From the NCBI GenBank assembly GCA_946811695.1, contig OX328125.1, positions 111,561,467-111,625,466 of the forward strand: 64,000 nucleotides of DNA, read 5' to 3'. Every line of letters begins with the position of its first letter. Position 1 is the stretch's first letter. The notes under the pieces were generated by a model. The model searched no databases. It saw only the letters and a list, made by a program, of their open reading frames with translations, and was not told the origin of the DNA. Below, piece by piece: positions 45,900-56,055 of this stretch. The DNA is from Gonocerus acuteangulatus (lineage: Eukaryota; Arthropoda; Insecta; Hemiptera; Coreidae). The position numbers and the translations under genes were made by a program.

Positions 45900-46038
45900 T
45901 GTGATATTAGGTTAAAGGGATTAATTTATAGAAACAGTTGTTTTGATTTCAAGGATGTTTTTCGTTGGTTATGTTGGATTAAACTTTAAATTAGTTAATA
46001 AAATGAGATAAATATTTAAACTGCGTTTAAATACTATA
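45900..46038 (+). repeat. 3' LTR
   Basis: 139 bp, reads the same as the 5' LTR at every position I compared. Confidence 0.9.
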
Positions 46039-46068
46039 GTTCTCACTCCGCGCAGGGCGCCACGTCAC
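46039..46068. repeat. 47-bp minisatellite, right remainder
   Basis: Target duplication GTTCT followed by the rest of the interrupted unit (CACTCCGCGCAGGGCGCC...). Confidence 0.9.
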
Positions 46069-46227
46069 AATATAGTTAACTTTTAACCACCGTTTTTTCT
46101 TGTTCTACGGGTTCTGAAATGTGAAATTTTCTAGTCGACACTCAGCGGTGAACCTCATATGAGGGTTACGTCATATGCACCAAAATGAGCATTTTACAGC
46201 CTTTTATGATGGTGATTAAAAAGTTTA

Positions 46228-47035
46228 TAGTCCAAGAGCCGGAAACCACACGTTTCATGAAGTGTCTTACGCACCTTGAAATTTTGCTATAATGTACCTC
46301 TTGGGCAGATAACAAGGTAAGAATATGCTGGAAAATAGTGTTTTATTCAGAAGCCAACTATCTTTAATATAAATTTTACAATAAATAATAAATAGGGCAG
46401 GCACTTTTAAAAGGAATAACATGTAAAAAAAAAAACTTAATTATTTTTATTCTAAAATTAGATGAGAGTTTTATACGCGCTGCCATTCAAACCGGGACAG
46501 CTGTACAAGATCATATGAGCAAGAACCAATGAGAGCGCAGAGAATAACCACAACTGCGCGGTGCTCTCATTCACTCCTACGGTTGCACGTAGTGTATTGC
46601 AGTCTATCATAGGCAGCATTTATTTTCATGTTTCCTGATAATTATACCCCACAAAAGTGTTTGCCTTTTTTTAATTATTTTCAAATATGTTTATTGAAGA
46701 CGCTGTTTAAATCGCAGCGTGAATAAAGCACTTCATTGAATATTTTTAAAAAACTAGGTACTTTTTTTTTATTTACATTTTAAACCCCTTTAAAGTTTCT
46801 GCATAATTTATTATTCAATGTAAAACTGTCAAATTTGCAATTTTTTTACATTAATGACGGTTGGCTTGTGAATAAAACACAATTTTTGGGCAATATTGTT
46901 TTTGCACATTTCCCCTATGTTGTTCTACGTAAGTCTAGCCAACACATATTTAAATTCTTATCTACCCAAGAGGTACAATATAGAAAAATTTCAAGGTGCA
47001 TAAAACACTTCCGTGCGTTACCAGCTCTTGGACTA
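46228..47035. mobile_element. 0.8-kb MITE with about 110-bp inverted ends, copy 1
   Basis: Both ends read TAGTCCAAGAGC inward and stay similar for about 110 bp (GTACCTCTTGGG, CACCTTGAAATTTT). TTA flanks both sides (46225-46227, 47036-47038), a TWA-type duplication as in PIF/Harbinger. The interior has no transposase. Confidence 0.75.
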
Positions 47036-47835
47036 TTAATTGCATTCTTTAATGAATGCTTGAGACTATTCGAACGCCTAGAATAGCCTATGTTGTAACT
47101 AGAGATACCGGAGCTGGAGAAACAGGACTGGAGCTAGCTGATTAGCTGAAGTCCCAAGACCTTGTTAAGGGTTACACCTCGTTTGTCGGGTATATAGCCC
47201 CAGGGAGCTGGGACTAGGAACAGTGCGGTGTTACGGGACAGTCTTATAGCAACTCGGTGCATGGTCTTTCGGCAAACACTGTCACGTTATGACGATGTAG
47301 TATAGGCATTTAAAGTAGTGGTCGGGAGCTTGAATACTTTATGTACGCATGGGCATGTATAGAGAATAATGTGGGGGGGGGCTGGTACCATTTCCGGGTT
47401 ATGGAATACTAACAATTTACAACTTTTAATAGTTTTAGTCAACTAAAACGCTATTACAATATAAAAAAAATATGTTTTTATGAACTAAGTGATCTTATTT
47501 AATTTATTATTAAGGGTATTATGACACATTTTTACCATCAAATCAAAATTTCGGAGGGGACTGCAGCTTCCTTGACCCCCCCCCCCCCCCCTCTTATATA
47601 CGCCCATGGTATCAAGCGTGAAATTCCATCTAAAACACTGAAAATTATGTAAACTTACTGAAAATTCCCGCGAACTGTAGGGAAATATACACAAAAAACA
47701 GGAAAATTGACATTTAGCCCGACACATCTTTCCTGAAATTGTCATTTCAGTATCTAGTACACAGGATCGAAAATAATTTGAAGACATTTAAAAAACAATT
47801 CTTTCATTATTTTTACCTCAATATCTAAGTTCCCA
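47036..47835. other. no gene seen
   Basis: Contains a G8 run near 47370 and a C15 run near 47576; no supported gene. Confidence 0.4.
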
Positions 47836-48648
47836 TAGTCCAAGAGCCAGTAACCGCACTTTTCATGAAGTGTTTTATGCACCTTGAATCTTTGCTATAA
47901 TGTACCTCTTGGGAAAATAAGAAGGTAAGTATGTGTTGGATAGACTTACCAGGTACAGCGCATAGGGTAAAGGTGCAAAAAAATATTTACCGAAAATTGA
48001 GTTTTATTAATGTAAAATTAAGACAATTTTACAATGAATAATAAATAAGGCAGACACTTTTAAGGAGGGGTGTAACATGTAAAACCGGAACAGCTGTATT
48101 AGATCATGTGAGCAAGAACCAATGCGATGACAGAGAACAACCACAACTGCGCGGTGCTCTCAGCCACTCCTACGGTTACGCGCAGTGTATTGCAGTCTAT
48201 CATAGACAACATGTATTTTCATCTTTCCTGATAATTATACCCCACAAAAGCGTCTGCCCTTTTGTAATTATTTTCAATTATATTTATTGAAGACAATGTT
48301 TTAATCGCAGGGCTTCATTTAATATTAAAAATTAAAAAAAAATAGGTTCTTTGTTTTTATTTACATTTTAAGCCCCCTAAAAAGTGTCTGCCTTATTTAT
48401 TATTCATTGTAAAATTGCCTTAATTTCCATTTTGTTATTACATTAATGATATTTGGTTTCTGAATAAAACACTATTTTTGGGCAATATTTGTTTTGCACC
48501 TTTCCCCTTTGCGCAGTAGCTGTTATTCCACGTTAATCCAGCCAACACGTGTATACATTCTTATCTACCCAAGAGGTGCATTATAGCAAATTTTCAAGGT
48601 TGCATAAAACACTTCATGTATAGTGCGTTACCAGCTCTCCGATTACTA
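47836..48648. mobile_element. 0.8-kb MITE, copy 2
   Basis: Same family as 46228-47035 in the same orientation; shared inner segments include GATAATTATACCCCACAAAAG and GCAGTCTATCATAG. The right terminus is partly decayed (GCTCTCCGATTACTA). Confidence 0.7.
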
Positions 48649-49176
48649 CTGAATGTGCTAAAGACACGCAGATCATTCACCCTACCCCTAGTATATCAGG
48701 ATTTCGATTCGAAACTCGCAGAGTCCGCCAAAAATACCATAACAAGCCACATGTCTCTCCTATCTGCGCTATTTGATGATGACTTATGACACGTCCACTT
48801 CCGGTCCTCTGAGGTTCGAAGCCTGTCAGCCGGCAAACCCGTTTGTCAAAGGCTGGCGGGCTTTTTCCCCGCCTCTTTTTCCCGCGCTTTTTCAGACCAC
48901 ATCTCCCGGGCTATTTATCCAGCTGGACACCCCCCCTCCCCTGGGAAGTATTTTATTTTCATTTGTCCTTCTTTATTGGATTAAAGAGCCGAGTGGACGA
49001 GCAACACAACTCTCTCGTTATCCTTTGGGATGTCGACTCCATTCATAATTAGGTTACTTTATTATCTGAATCGGAAAGCTCTTCGTTACTTTTTTTTTAA
49101 CCAACTTGTTAAATATTAGACTTGAAAATGTTATGTAGTTGTTGTCGGTCCTTCAGCGCAAAAGCTGGAGACTGAA

Positions 49177-49180
<4 letters not shown>
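48649..49180. other. no gene seen
   Basis: No supported feature; two overlapping proline-rich frames at 48773-49052 are not convincing. Confidence 0.35.

Positions 49181-49250
<70 letters not shown>
49181..49250. repeat. (TA)n microsatellite, 70 bp
   Basis: Pure TA run adjoining the 3' end of the mariner relic. Confidence 0.97.
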
Positions 49251-49254
<4 letters not shown>

Positions 49255-49968
49255 GGTGGGGTGAAAACTTTCTGGCCTGACCAAGAAAAACAATGTTTTT
49301 AATTTTTTTTTGTTTGCTTTATTTTTCAACACAATCTCCATCAACACTGATAAATTTCTCATAGCACGGTGTTCTAATTTAGTTACACGAGTTTTAAACG
49401 TAGATTCGTCAAGCTCCTCTAAATACTGATTTACAGCTATGATAACTTCTTTTTTTTTTTCTTTGTCGTTTAAAGGCCATTCGACCACTATTAGGTCATT
49501 TGTGCCTCTTGGTCGGTCAATTGGTAGCATCGAAAGCAGTCCCGACGTCCCCCCCCCCCCCGACTTCCCCCGTGCCAGTTCTACCTTAGTGGCCCGCATC
49601 TTTTTTGCTCTTAAATATTTTACCGCCAAGCCATATTTTGAGGTTAGGAAACAGGTAATAGTCGCTGGTGGCTAAGTCTGGAGAGTAGGGAGGATGCGGC
49701 ATCTATTCTAACTTCAATTCGTGGATTTTGGACATGGCAATAATCCACGAATGCGCTGGTGCGTTATTCGTGACGAAACACAATTTTTTTCTTCTTCAAA
49801 TGAGGTCGTTTAATTTGCACCTCGGGCTTCAAACGTTGCAATAACTCTGCGTAGTATTGACCAGTGGATAGTTTTTTTGTTTTTTTTTTTGTACGGCGCA
49901 TCGACAAATCGTAGCCATTAGCGCCACCAGTGGATAGTCTTACTATTTTTAAGCTAATCAATGAATAT

Positions 49969-49975
<7 letters not shown>
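49251..49975 (-). pseudogene. mariner-like transposase, C-terminal half, decayed
   Basis: Minus-strand pieces in several frames follow the mariner order: TGQYYAELLQRLKPE (about 49870-49826), then NNAPAHS (about 49777), then PHPPYSPDLATSDYYLFP with the last catalytic Asp (about 49695-49640), then a helix with AVNQYLEELDESTF (about 49437-49395). Several frameshifts and stops interrupt it. The spacing of the Asp motifs agrees with the DD34D mariner group. The N-terminal half is lost at a (TA)n tract. Confidence 0.75.
49873..49925 (-). mobile_element. tail-only SINE insertion in mariner relic
   Basis: 53 bp consisting of a poly(A) end (T-rich on plus) and the family A/5S tail with the GGCGC/GCGCC hairpin, flanked by the exact 13-bp duplication ACCAGTGGATAGT (49860-49872, 49926-49938). 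It is thus a severely 5'-truncated SINE copy inserted by target-primed reverse transcription. Confidence 0.85.

Positions 49976-50010
<35 letters not shown>
49976..50010. repeat. (TA)n microsatellite
   Basis: TA run adjacent to the 90-bp inverted repeat. Confidence 0.95.
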
Positions 50011-50017
<7 letters not shown>

Positions 50018-50209
50018 CATAATAGGAAAACCAACAAACTCCAAGGTCTCCACCACAAATGATTTATTTTATTCACTCAAAGCAAGCTTTCGGAGTCTAC
50101 AGCTCCATCCTCAGTGCTGTGGAGCTGTAGACTCCGAAAGCTTGCTTTGAGTGAATAAAATAAATCATTTGTGGTGGAGACCTTGGAGTTTGTTGGTTTT
50201 CCTATTATG
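50018..50209. mobile_element. fold-back unit, perfect 90-bp arms
   Basis: 50018-50107 and 50120-50209 appear to be exact reverse complements with a 12-bp spacer. Its position beside (TA)n and its hammerhead-like core match the other fold-back units. Perfect identity implies recent formation. Confidence 0.85.
50074..50117 (-). ncRNA. hammerhead-like motif, weak stem I
   Basis: Minus strand: core CTGAGGA, stem II GGAG/CTCC with loop CTGTAGA, core GAAA, helix III AGC/GCU around UU, triplet CUU. Stem I shows only about 2 pairs in the direct context. The mirror copy in the other arm lacks the first core segment, which falls in the spacer. Confidence 0.45.
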
Positions 50210-50378
50210 ATGCAGTACCACCACCGTCCAGCCAAATCAATGTCAAGATATACATATACATTTTCTACAGAGATAGGTAGTGTTTTATTTAACACAATAG
50301 TTTTTAAATTGTAGTTTTTTCAAAGCTCAGGATGTGATGGATTTGTTATCCTGATTAAAAAAAAAACTTTCATATTAA

Positions 50379-51151
50379 CCCTGGAATTACAACATGAAGC
50401 TGTTACAAATCTCACAACGTGGGGTCATATAAGACCCCATCTAGTCTTTCCTAATTCTTTGACAAATTTGGTGTTAGGTTTCTGAAATGGTATTTCACCA
50501 CCTCCAACCTGTACATGGATGACTACCACGTATAATATAACAATAACCAAATAATCTTATTTAATTGTAAAATGGGGGAGTGGGAAATCAAGCATCGAAA
50601 AAACACAAATTTAGACATAAGTTTATTTGAATATTTGTCCTCTGAATATCAACATTAAATATAACGTTTTCTCCTATAATATTTTGTCTTTATGACTGTT
50701 AGAATAAAAAAATACTGTAATATGTAAAATTGGTTTAAAAGGGAAAAAATATAGTGACTGGAATGTATGCACATTATAATGACCAAAAAAATAAAATTAT
50801 TGTTATTCATTTATACACTTTTCAATTATTGTTTGTCTGTGTTCAGCACACAGACTCTTACTACACTTTGCACAATGTGTTACAGCATTCCTGTATTTTT
50901 TACGACCAAAAAAAACCACATAGTATATATGGCCATCCTCTTTTTCACTCGTATCACATACTTCACCAGTTTCACTGACTTCACTATCCAAAACGTCTCC
51001 AAACTCTCTGTTTTTCTCTTCTAAAATACGCCATAGCAACTCATTGTGAATTTCATCTTAAGTGCAAAATAATTTATCGTTAGATATACTACATTCGATA
51101 AATAAAAATATTACATAAACCACAACGTGGGTCGCCCGTGACCCAAAGGCT
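50379..51151 (-). mobile_element. piggyBac-derived deletion element
   Basis: Flanked by TTAA (50375-50378 and 51152-51155), the piggyBac target. Ends carry CCCTGG / CCTTTGG-type termini and inner CACAACGTGGG repeats in inverse orientation. The minus-strand frame 51039-50803 starts with an acidic piggyBac-like N-terminal part (ILEEKN, DSEVSETGE) and jumps to a C-terminal Cys-rich finger (CAKCSKSLCAEH...C). The DDE core is missing, so it is an internal deletion derivative that would rely on a full transposase elsewhere. Confidence 0.65.
50803..51060 (-). pseudogene. piggyBac transposase remnant (N- and C-terminal parts fused)
   Basis: About 85 codons upstream to a TAA at 50803. The C-terminal C-x2-C-x4-C-x2-H segment followed by a last Cys is the DNA-binding finger of piggyBac transposases. 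No DDD catalytic domain. I read no clear ATG in frame: the nearest ATGs (about 51057, 51043) are out of frame. Confidence 0.55.
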
Positions 51152-51285
51152 TTAAATAGGTAAATAATCTAAGGGGTTAGGTCCGCCAGTAAATATACTG
51201 TTGTCATACCTGTCGGTGGAGACCGTCGTCACTGGCATCTGTGCGAGTACTGTGGGCGAGCGCTTTCGACGTAAATACGTCATTA

Positions 51286-52735
51286 AAAATACACAAACCC
51301 GACATACCCATCAGACCCGTCATTAACTATAGACCAGCACCCGCATACAAACTAGCAAAACACATCACAAACGTACTCAAAGAAACTATTAACCTAACAA
51401 ACACATACACTATTCGCAATACACAAGACCTAATCACAAGACTACAGGACACTCACATATCACCCACCATGGTACTAGTTTCATTCGATATAAAGGACTT
51501 ATACCCTTCCATACCTGTGAACGAGACATTACACATAATACGCAACAAACTTACAGAACTATACGACGTAGTTTACATTGACCAACTAACTGACGTACTA
51601 AAAACAGTACTTTCACAGAACTACTTCCAATTCAACGAACAGATCTACAAACCACAGGACGGACTAGGCATGGGCAACCCGACATCTTCAATACTAACGG
51701 AAGTATTCTTACAACACTACGAGGACTTAACCATTCCAACACTTATGGACAAACACAAGATAAAATTCTACGGTAGATACGTCGACGACACATTTCTCAT
51801 CATAGAAAACGACACCACAGACGAACTCCTTACAGACCTTAACAAAATACACCCAAACATTATCTACACGATGGACAAAGAGCAGGACAAAACTATAAAC
51901 TTTCTCGATCTAACAATAACAAGAACAGAAAACTCACTTACATACGGCATTTACAGAAAACCTACTACGACCGACACAACAATCCATTCCTCATCCGTAC
52001 ACCCCACACAACACAAACTCTCAGCCTTTAGACACATGATCCACCGCCTCCAGACTACACCCATGACCCAACAGAACTACAACAAGGAACTATCAACCAT
52101 ATACGACATAGCACATAACAACGGTTACGGGCGAACAACCATCGACAAACTTATAACACAAAACAGCACTAAAAAACTCACACAGACGGACGAAGTCACG
52201 ACAAGACGCTGCCACTTTCACATATACAGGACCGTTAACATACCGACTAACTAACTTGTTTCACAAAGAAGGACTTAAGACAGCACTAAAAACAGATAAC
52301 AATTTACGGACTAACCTCACAAACGATATCGACAGACCTAACAAATACGACCTAAACGGAGTGTACAAACTAACATGCACTTGTGACCACACATACATCG
52401 GACAAACAGGACGAAAACTAAAGACACGATATACAGAACACATACGATCTTTTAAACAGAACAAACGTGACTCTAACTACGCCAACCATTTACACGAACA
52501 CGCACACGACCCTAGCAACATACAAAACAGCATGTCACTCATACACAGACAACAAAAAGGACGTAGACTTGACATACTAGAAAACATGGAGATATACAAA
52601 CAACGATACTTTAACGGAAACATTATAAACGAACAACTTAACACTAGCTCTGACACAATATTCAGACCACTCAAACTACTTAAACGAACAAAACAAACGA
52701 AAAAGGACAGACACAGCATCACTTCCAATAACTAA
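51286..52735 (+). pseudogene. Penelope-like RT + GIY-YIG endonuclease, one frameshift
   Basis: The first frame (to the stop at 52254) starts in the RT fingers (LKIHKPDIPIRPVINYRPAP), has the SFDIKDLYPSIP catalytic Asp motif (about 51483), GLGMGNPTS (about 51661) and YVDD (about 51778), then FLDLTI. A frameshift near 52235-52255 leads to the second frame with GIY-YIG endonuclease signatures: GVYKLTC (about 52360), YIGQTGRKL (about 52393), R..EH, then H...H and ILENMEIYK with the conserved Glu. Together they reverse-transcribe and cut DNA in this retroelement class, which is related to telomerase. The N-terminal domain is missing and the frameshift separates the domains, so this copy cannot act alone. 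Confidence 0.9.
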
Positions 52736-53032
52736 ACGACAACGTATTTAACATAAAAACAGAAAAACTAAGAAAGATAAACATAAAATCACATTTTTCC
52801 ATGATCAACATACAACGGACCACCTGCACAGAATACAGACAAACAAACTACCTGAGAAACCCTTAGACGGCAATGACCCACGGAGCCAACAAACACTTTA
52901 CCTGAACGAACACCTGCACAGAGTACAGACAAACAAACTACCTGGACGACCTTTAACAGAAGTAAACAACGTACTCCCACCCTGTATAAATACTCTGACA
53001 CTACAAACACAGTTCAGTACTAACTTAACAGT

Positions 53033-53070
53033 GGCTTGATAATGACGTATTTACGTCGAAAGCGCTCGCC
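53033..53070 (+). ncRNA. degenerate hammerhead in Penelope-like terminal repeat
   Basis: Stem I GGC/GCC, stem II GACGTA/TACGTC, core GAAA, helix III palindrome AGCGCT and cleavage triplet CUC are all in the right order. The first core segment reads TTGATAAT where CTGANGA is expected, so it is probably inactive. The left terminal repeat lacks this first segment because the repeat ends there. Confidence 0.5.
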
Positions 53071-53196
53071 CACAGTACTCGCACAGATGCCAGTGACGAC
53101 GGTCTCCACCGACAGGCTTTTAAATACCTTCAGAGGGATAGGAATGAGAAAAGCCTGACTCTCTATAATGATCACCTTGTCAGGGACAGGAAAGGT

Positions 53197-53396
53197 NNNN
53201 NNNNNNNNNNNNNNNNNNNNNNNNNNNNNNNNNNNNNNNNNNNNNNNNNNNNNNNNNNNNNNNNNNNNNNNNNNNNNNNNNNNNNNNNNNNNNNNNNNNN
53301 NNNNNNNNNNNNNNNNNNNNNNNNNNNNNNNNNNNNNNNNNNNNNNNNNNNNNNNNNNNNNNNNNNNNNNNNNNNNNNNNNNNNNNNNNNNNNNNN
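53197..53396. other. assembly gap, 200 N
   Basis: Exactly 200 undetermined bases, probably a scaffold gap of arbitrary size. It separates the Penelope-like element from the minisatellites. Confidence 0.99.
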
Positions 53397-53819
53397 ATAA
53401 AAGAGGAAAAGTCACTTACTCAGTGACCAGGCGAGTAAAGGGCTGGCTAGTAAACTTCGTTAGAGTTATTACCAGTACAAGAGTGACCGACTACTCCACT
53501 TTTAGAAATTCCGCAGAGAAATAGTCTGTCTTAGTACACTTCGATTCTATTCTGAGAGTTTGTATTATTTATTGCTTTATTTCATATCGAAATTATTTTA
53601 CTTTTTAAGTAATTATAACACAAAGAAAGTTGTATTTACACCTTTTCAAACAAGTTACGAGTGACAAGAAGTTGACGATGTCGTAGACGGTAAGAGGTTG
53701 AGATTGACAAGACAATGTGAGTGACTAGTCGTCAAGGCCTGCAAGAGGCCTTGAGTAATTTATATCCTGAGTACTAGACCCACGAAGGAGGAGATGTCAG
53801 AGCTGGCTAAAGTGAGGTG
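53397..53819. other. no gene seen
   Basis: GTGACTAG/GTGACAAG phrases suggest very diverged units of the minisatellite to the right. Confidence 0.4.
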
Positions 53820-54757
53820 GTTCACACCAAGATTGACTAGAAGTGGACATCGAAAGTGACTAGACGATAATGTCCAAACGTAGTGACTGCCAAGACTCAA
53901 ATGAGGAAATTTAGGCCAAGAGTGACTAGACCTCATGACAAAGTAGACGCCAAGACTTACTAGTCCCCATGACAATGTAGACGCCGAAACTGACTAGAAC
54001 CTATGACGAAACTGGATCCCGAGAGAGTCTAAACCCTATGACGAAGTAGACGCCAAGAATGGCTAGATCTCATCACAAGATAGACCCCGAGAGTGACTAG
54101 ACCCTATGACGAACAAGACGCCAAGAGTGACTAGACCCCATGACAATGTAGACGCTGAAACTGACTAGGCTCCATAAAGAAGTAGACCCCGAAAGTGACT
54201 AGAGACCATGACGAAGTAGACGCCGAGTATGACTAGACCCCATAACAATGTAGATGTCGAAACTTAATAGGGCCATTGACGAAGTAGACACCGAGACTGA
54301 TTAGACCCCCAATGACAAAGTAGACGCCGAGACTGACTAGACCCCAATGACAAAGTAGACGCCCGAGACTAACTAGACCCCATGACGAAGTAGACGCCGA
54401 GACTGACTAGACCCCCATGACGAATTAGACGCCGAGACTGACTAGACCCCAATGACAAAGTAGACGCCGAGACTGACTAGACCCCATGACGAATTAGACG
54501 CCGAGACTGACTAGACCCCAATGACAAAGTAGACGCCGAGACTGACTAGACCCCATGACGAATTAGACGCCGAGACTGACTAGACCCCAATGACAAAGTA
54601 GACGCCGAGACTGACTAGACCCCATGACGAATTAGACGCCGAGACTGACTATACCCCAATGACAAAGTAGACACCGAGGCTGACTTAACTCCACTGCCAA
54701 GACTAGGTAGACGCATGACGAAGCATACGCCGAGACTGACCAGACTCCATGACGAAA
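53820..54757. repeat. 33-35 bp minisatellite
   Basis: Unit AATGACAAAGTAGACGCCG, AGACTGACTAGACCCC. Left units are diverged; between about 54380 and 54660 units alternate between CATGACGAATTAGACG and AATGACAAAGTAGACG, giving a 69-bp dimer repeated about four times. Confidence 0.9.
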
Positions 54758-54880
54758 TTTTTTATTTGTCTAGTAGTTTCTGGCACTTGGCCTTTCTTCG
54801 CAAGACACCTTTCTTATAAATATGAGTCGTAATTTAAATAAATAAGTCCCACACTAATAAAAATTAAAAGTTTGTTGTTT

Positions 54881-55580
54881 TAATCTTAAAGCAACAATCC
54901 CTAGCCATGGCTTATTAATCTTAAAGCAACAATCCCTAGCCATGGCTTATTAATCTTAAAGCAACAATCCCTAGCCATGGCTTATTAATCTTAAAGAAAC
55001 AATCCCTAGCCATGGCTTATTAATCTTAAAGCAACAATCCCTAGCCATGGCTTATTAATCTTAAAGCAACAATCCCTAGCCATGGCTTATTAATCTTAAA
55101 GCAACAATCCCTAGCCATGGCTTATTAATCTTAAAGCAACAATCCCTAACCATGGCTTATTAATCTTAAAGCAACAATCCCTAGCCATGGCTTATTAATC
55201 TTAAAGCAACAATCCCTAGCCATGGCTTATTAATCTTAAAGCAACAATCCCTAGCCAGGGCTTATTAATCTTAAAGCAACAATCCCTATCCATGGCTTAT
55301 TAATCTTAAAGCAACAATCCCTAGCCATGGCTTATTAATCTTAAAGCAACAATCCCTAGCCATGGCTTATTAATCTTAAAGCAACAATCCCTAGCCAGGG
55401 CTTATTAATCTTAAAGCAACAATCCCTATCCATGGCTTATTAATCTTAAAGCAACAATCCCTAGCCAGGGCTTATTAATCTTAAAGCAACAATCCCTAGC
55501 CATGGCTTATTAATCTTAAAGCAACAATCCCTAGCCATGGCTTATTAATCTTAAAGCAACAATCCCTAGCCATGGCTTAT
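54881..55580. repeat. 35-bp satellite, 20 units
   Basis: TAATCTTAAAGCAACAATCC plus CTAGCCATGGCTTAT repeats exactly 20 times in 700 bp, with few substitutions (AAAGAAAC, CTAACC, CTATCC, CCAGGG). The pair CCAGGG then CTATCC recurs, a sign of block duplication. Confidence 0.97.
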
Positions 55581-55628
55581 TTGGCACTCGTACAACACTA
55601 TATGGCGATCGTTTATTGAAACATTGTT

Positions 55629-55816
55629 TTTTTCGTTTTTAACGGCGCATCAACTATTTGGCTATAAGCGCCGGGCTATCTACAGGTTGCCACCCTTTTA
55701 TAAAGCCAACAGCACGTTGTCAGTCACCCATTCAGGTACTGACCACGCCCGACGTTGCTTAACTTCGGTGATCTACGGGAACCGGTGCATTCAACGTGGC
55801 TATGGCCGTCGGCTTT
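55629..55816 (-). mobile_element. 5S rRNA-derived SINE with family A tail
   Basis: Minus strand 55813 down to about 55712 is 5S rRNA-like: GCCGACGGCCATAGCCACGT, then ATCACCGAAGTTAAGCAACG, then TCGGGCGTGGTCAGTACC, including the internal polymerase III promoter. A linker and the GGCGCTTATAGCC...GCGCC hairpin tail follow. AAACATTGTT flanks both ends (55619-55628, 55817-55826), a 10-bp target duplication. It is not a functional 5S gene: the 5S part is diverged and lacks the proper 3' end. Confidence 0.9.
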
Positions 55817-55826
55817 AAACATTGTT

Positions 55827-56024
55827 AAGGAAAAAAAGGAAATTCTTTATTTAAAATAAAACAATGTTGGCTGCCCAAATGTATTGGGTTGCCAAACACA
55901 CAGCTTACTTATCAATCTTTCGAAAATTCATTTCAATTGGTTAAAAGGATGTTTATTTTGTTTAAAATTAATGCAGATAAAATAAATTTTGACGATGAAT
56001 TTAATAAAAAAAATAATTTTTGAA

Positions 56025-56025
<1 letters not shown>
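55827..56025. other. no feature seen
   Basis: Short AT-rich stretch between SINE and LINE. Confidence 0.35.

Positions 56026-56055
<30 letters not shown>

Larger units (their letters stand above)
41876..46038 (+). mobile_element. complete Ty3/gypsy LTR retrotransposon, 4163 bp
   Basis: Two 139-bp LTRs with no difference that I can see (41876-42014, 45900-46038), a 5-bp target duplication GTTCT (41871-41875, 46039-46043), a tRNA primer site, a single gag-pol frame and a polypurine tract. The order protease-RT-RNase H-integrase places it in Ty3/gypsy; there is no envelope frame. Identical LTRs and an intact frame indicate recent insertion. The target is a 47-bp minisatellite unit. Confidence 0.95.
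51209..53116 (+). mobile_element. Penelope-like element, 5'-truncated, inverted ends
   Basis: 77-bp inverted repeats (51209-51285 and 53040-53116; CCTGTCGGTGGAGACCG... to TAATGAC) bound an RT and GIY-YIG coding region and an about 300-bp 3' part. The RT starts abruptly inside conserved motifs right after the left repeat, so the left repeat is an inverted copy of the element's 3' terminus joined to a truncated body, an arrangement known for Penelope-like elements. The 3' part repeats ACCTGCACAGA.TACAGACA twice (about 52822, 52909). Confidence 0.85.

Noticed and set aside
52789..53010. Minus-strand Val/Cys-rich frame in the Penelope-like 3' part
   Set aside because: Arises from the repeated ACCTGCACAGA segment on the opposite strand.
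54881..55580. CRISPR-like regular array
   Set aside because: Units are contiguous with no variable spacers, and the setting is a eukaryotic repeat region; it is a satellite. The same holds for the 76-bp and 45-bp arrays.
55711..55813. Functional 5S rRNA gene
   Set aside because: The 5S part is diverged, lacks a proper 3' end, is joined to a SINE tail and is flanked by a target duplication.
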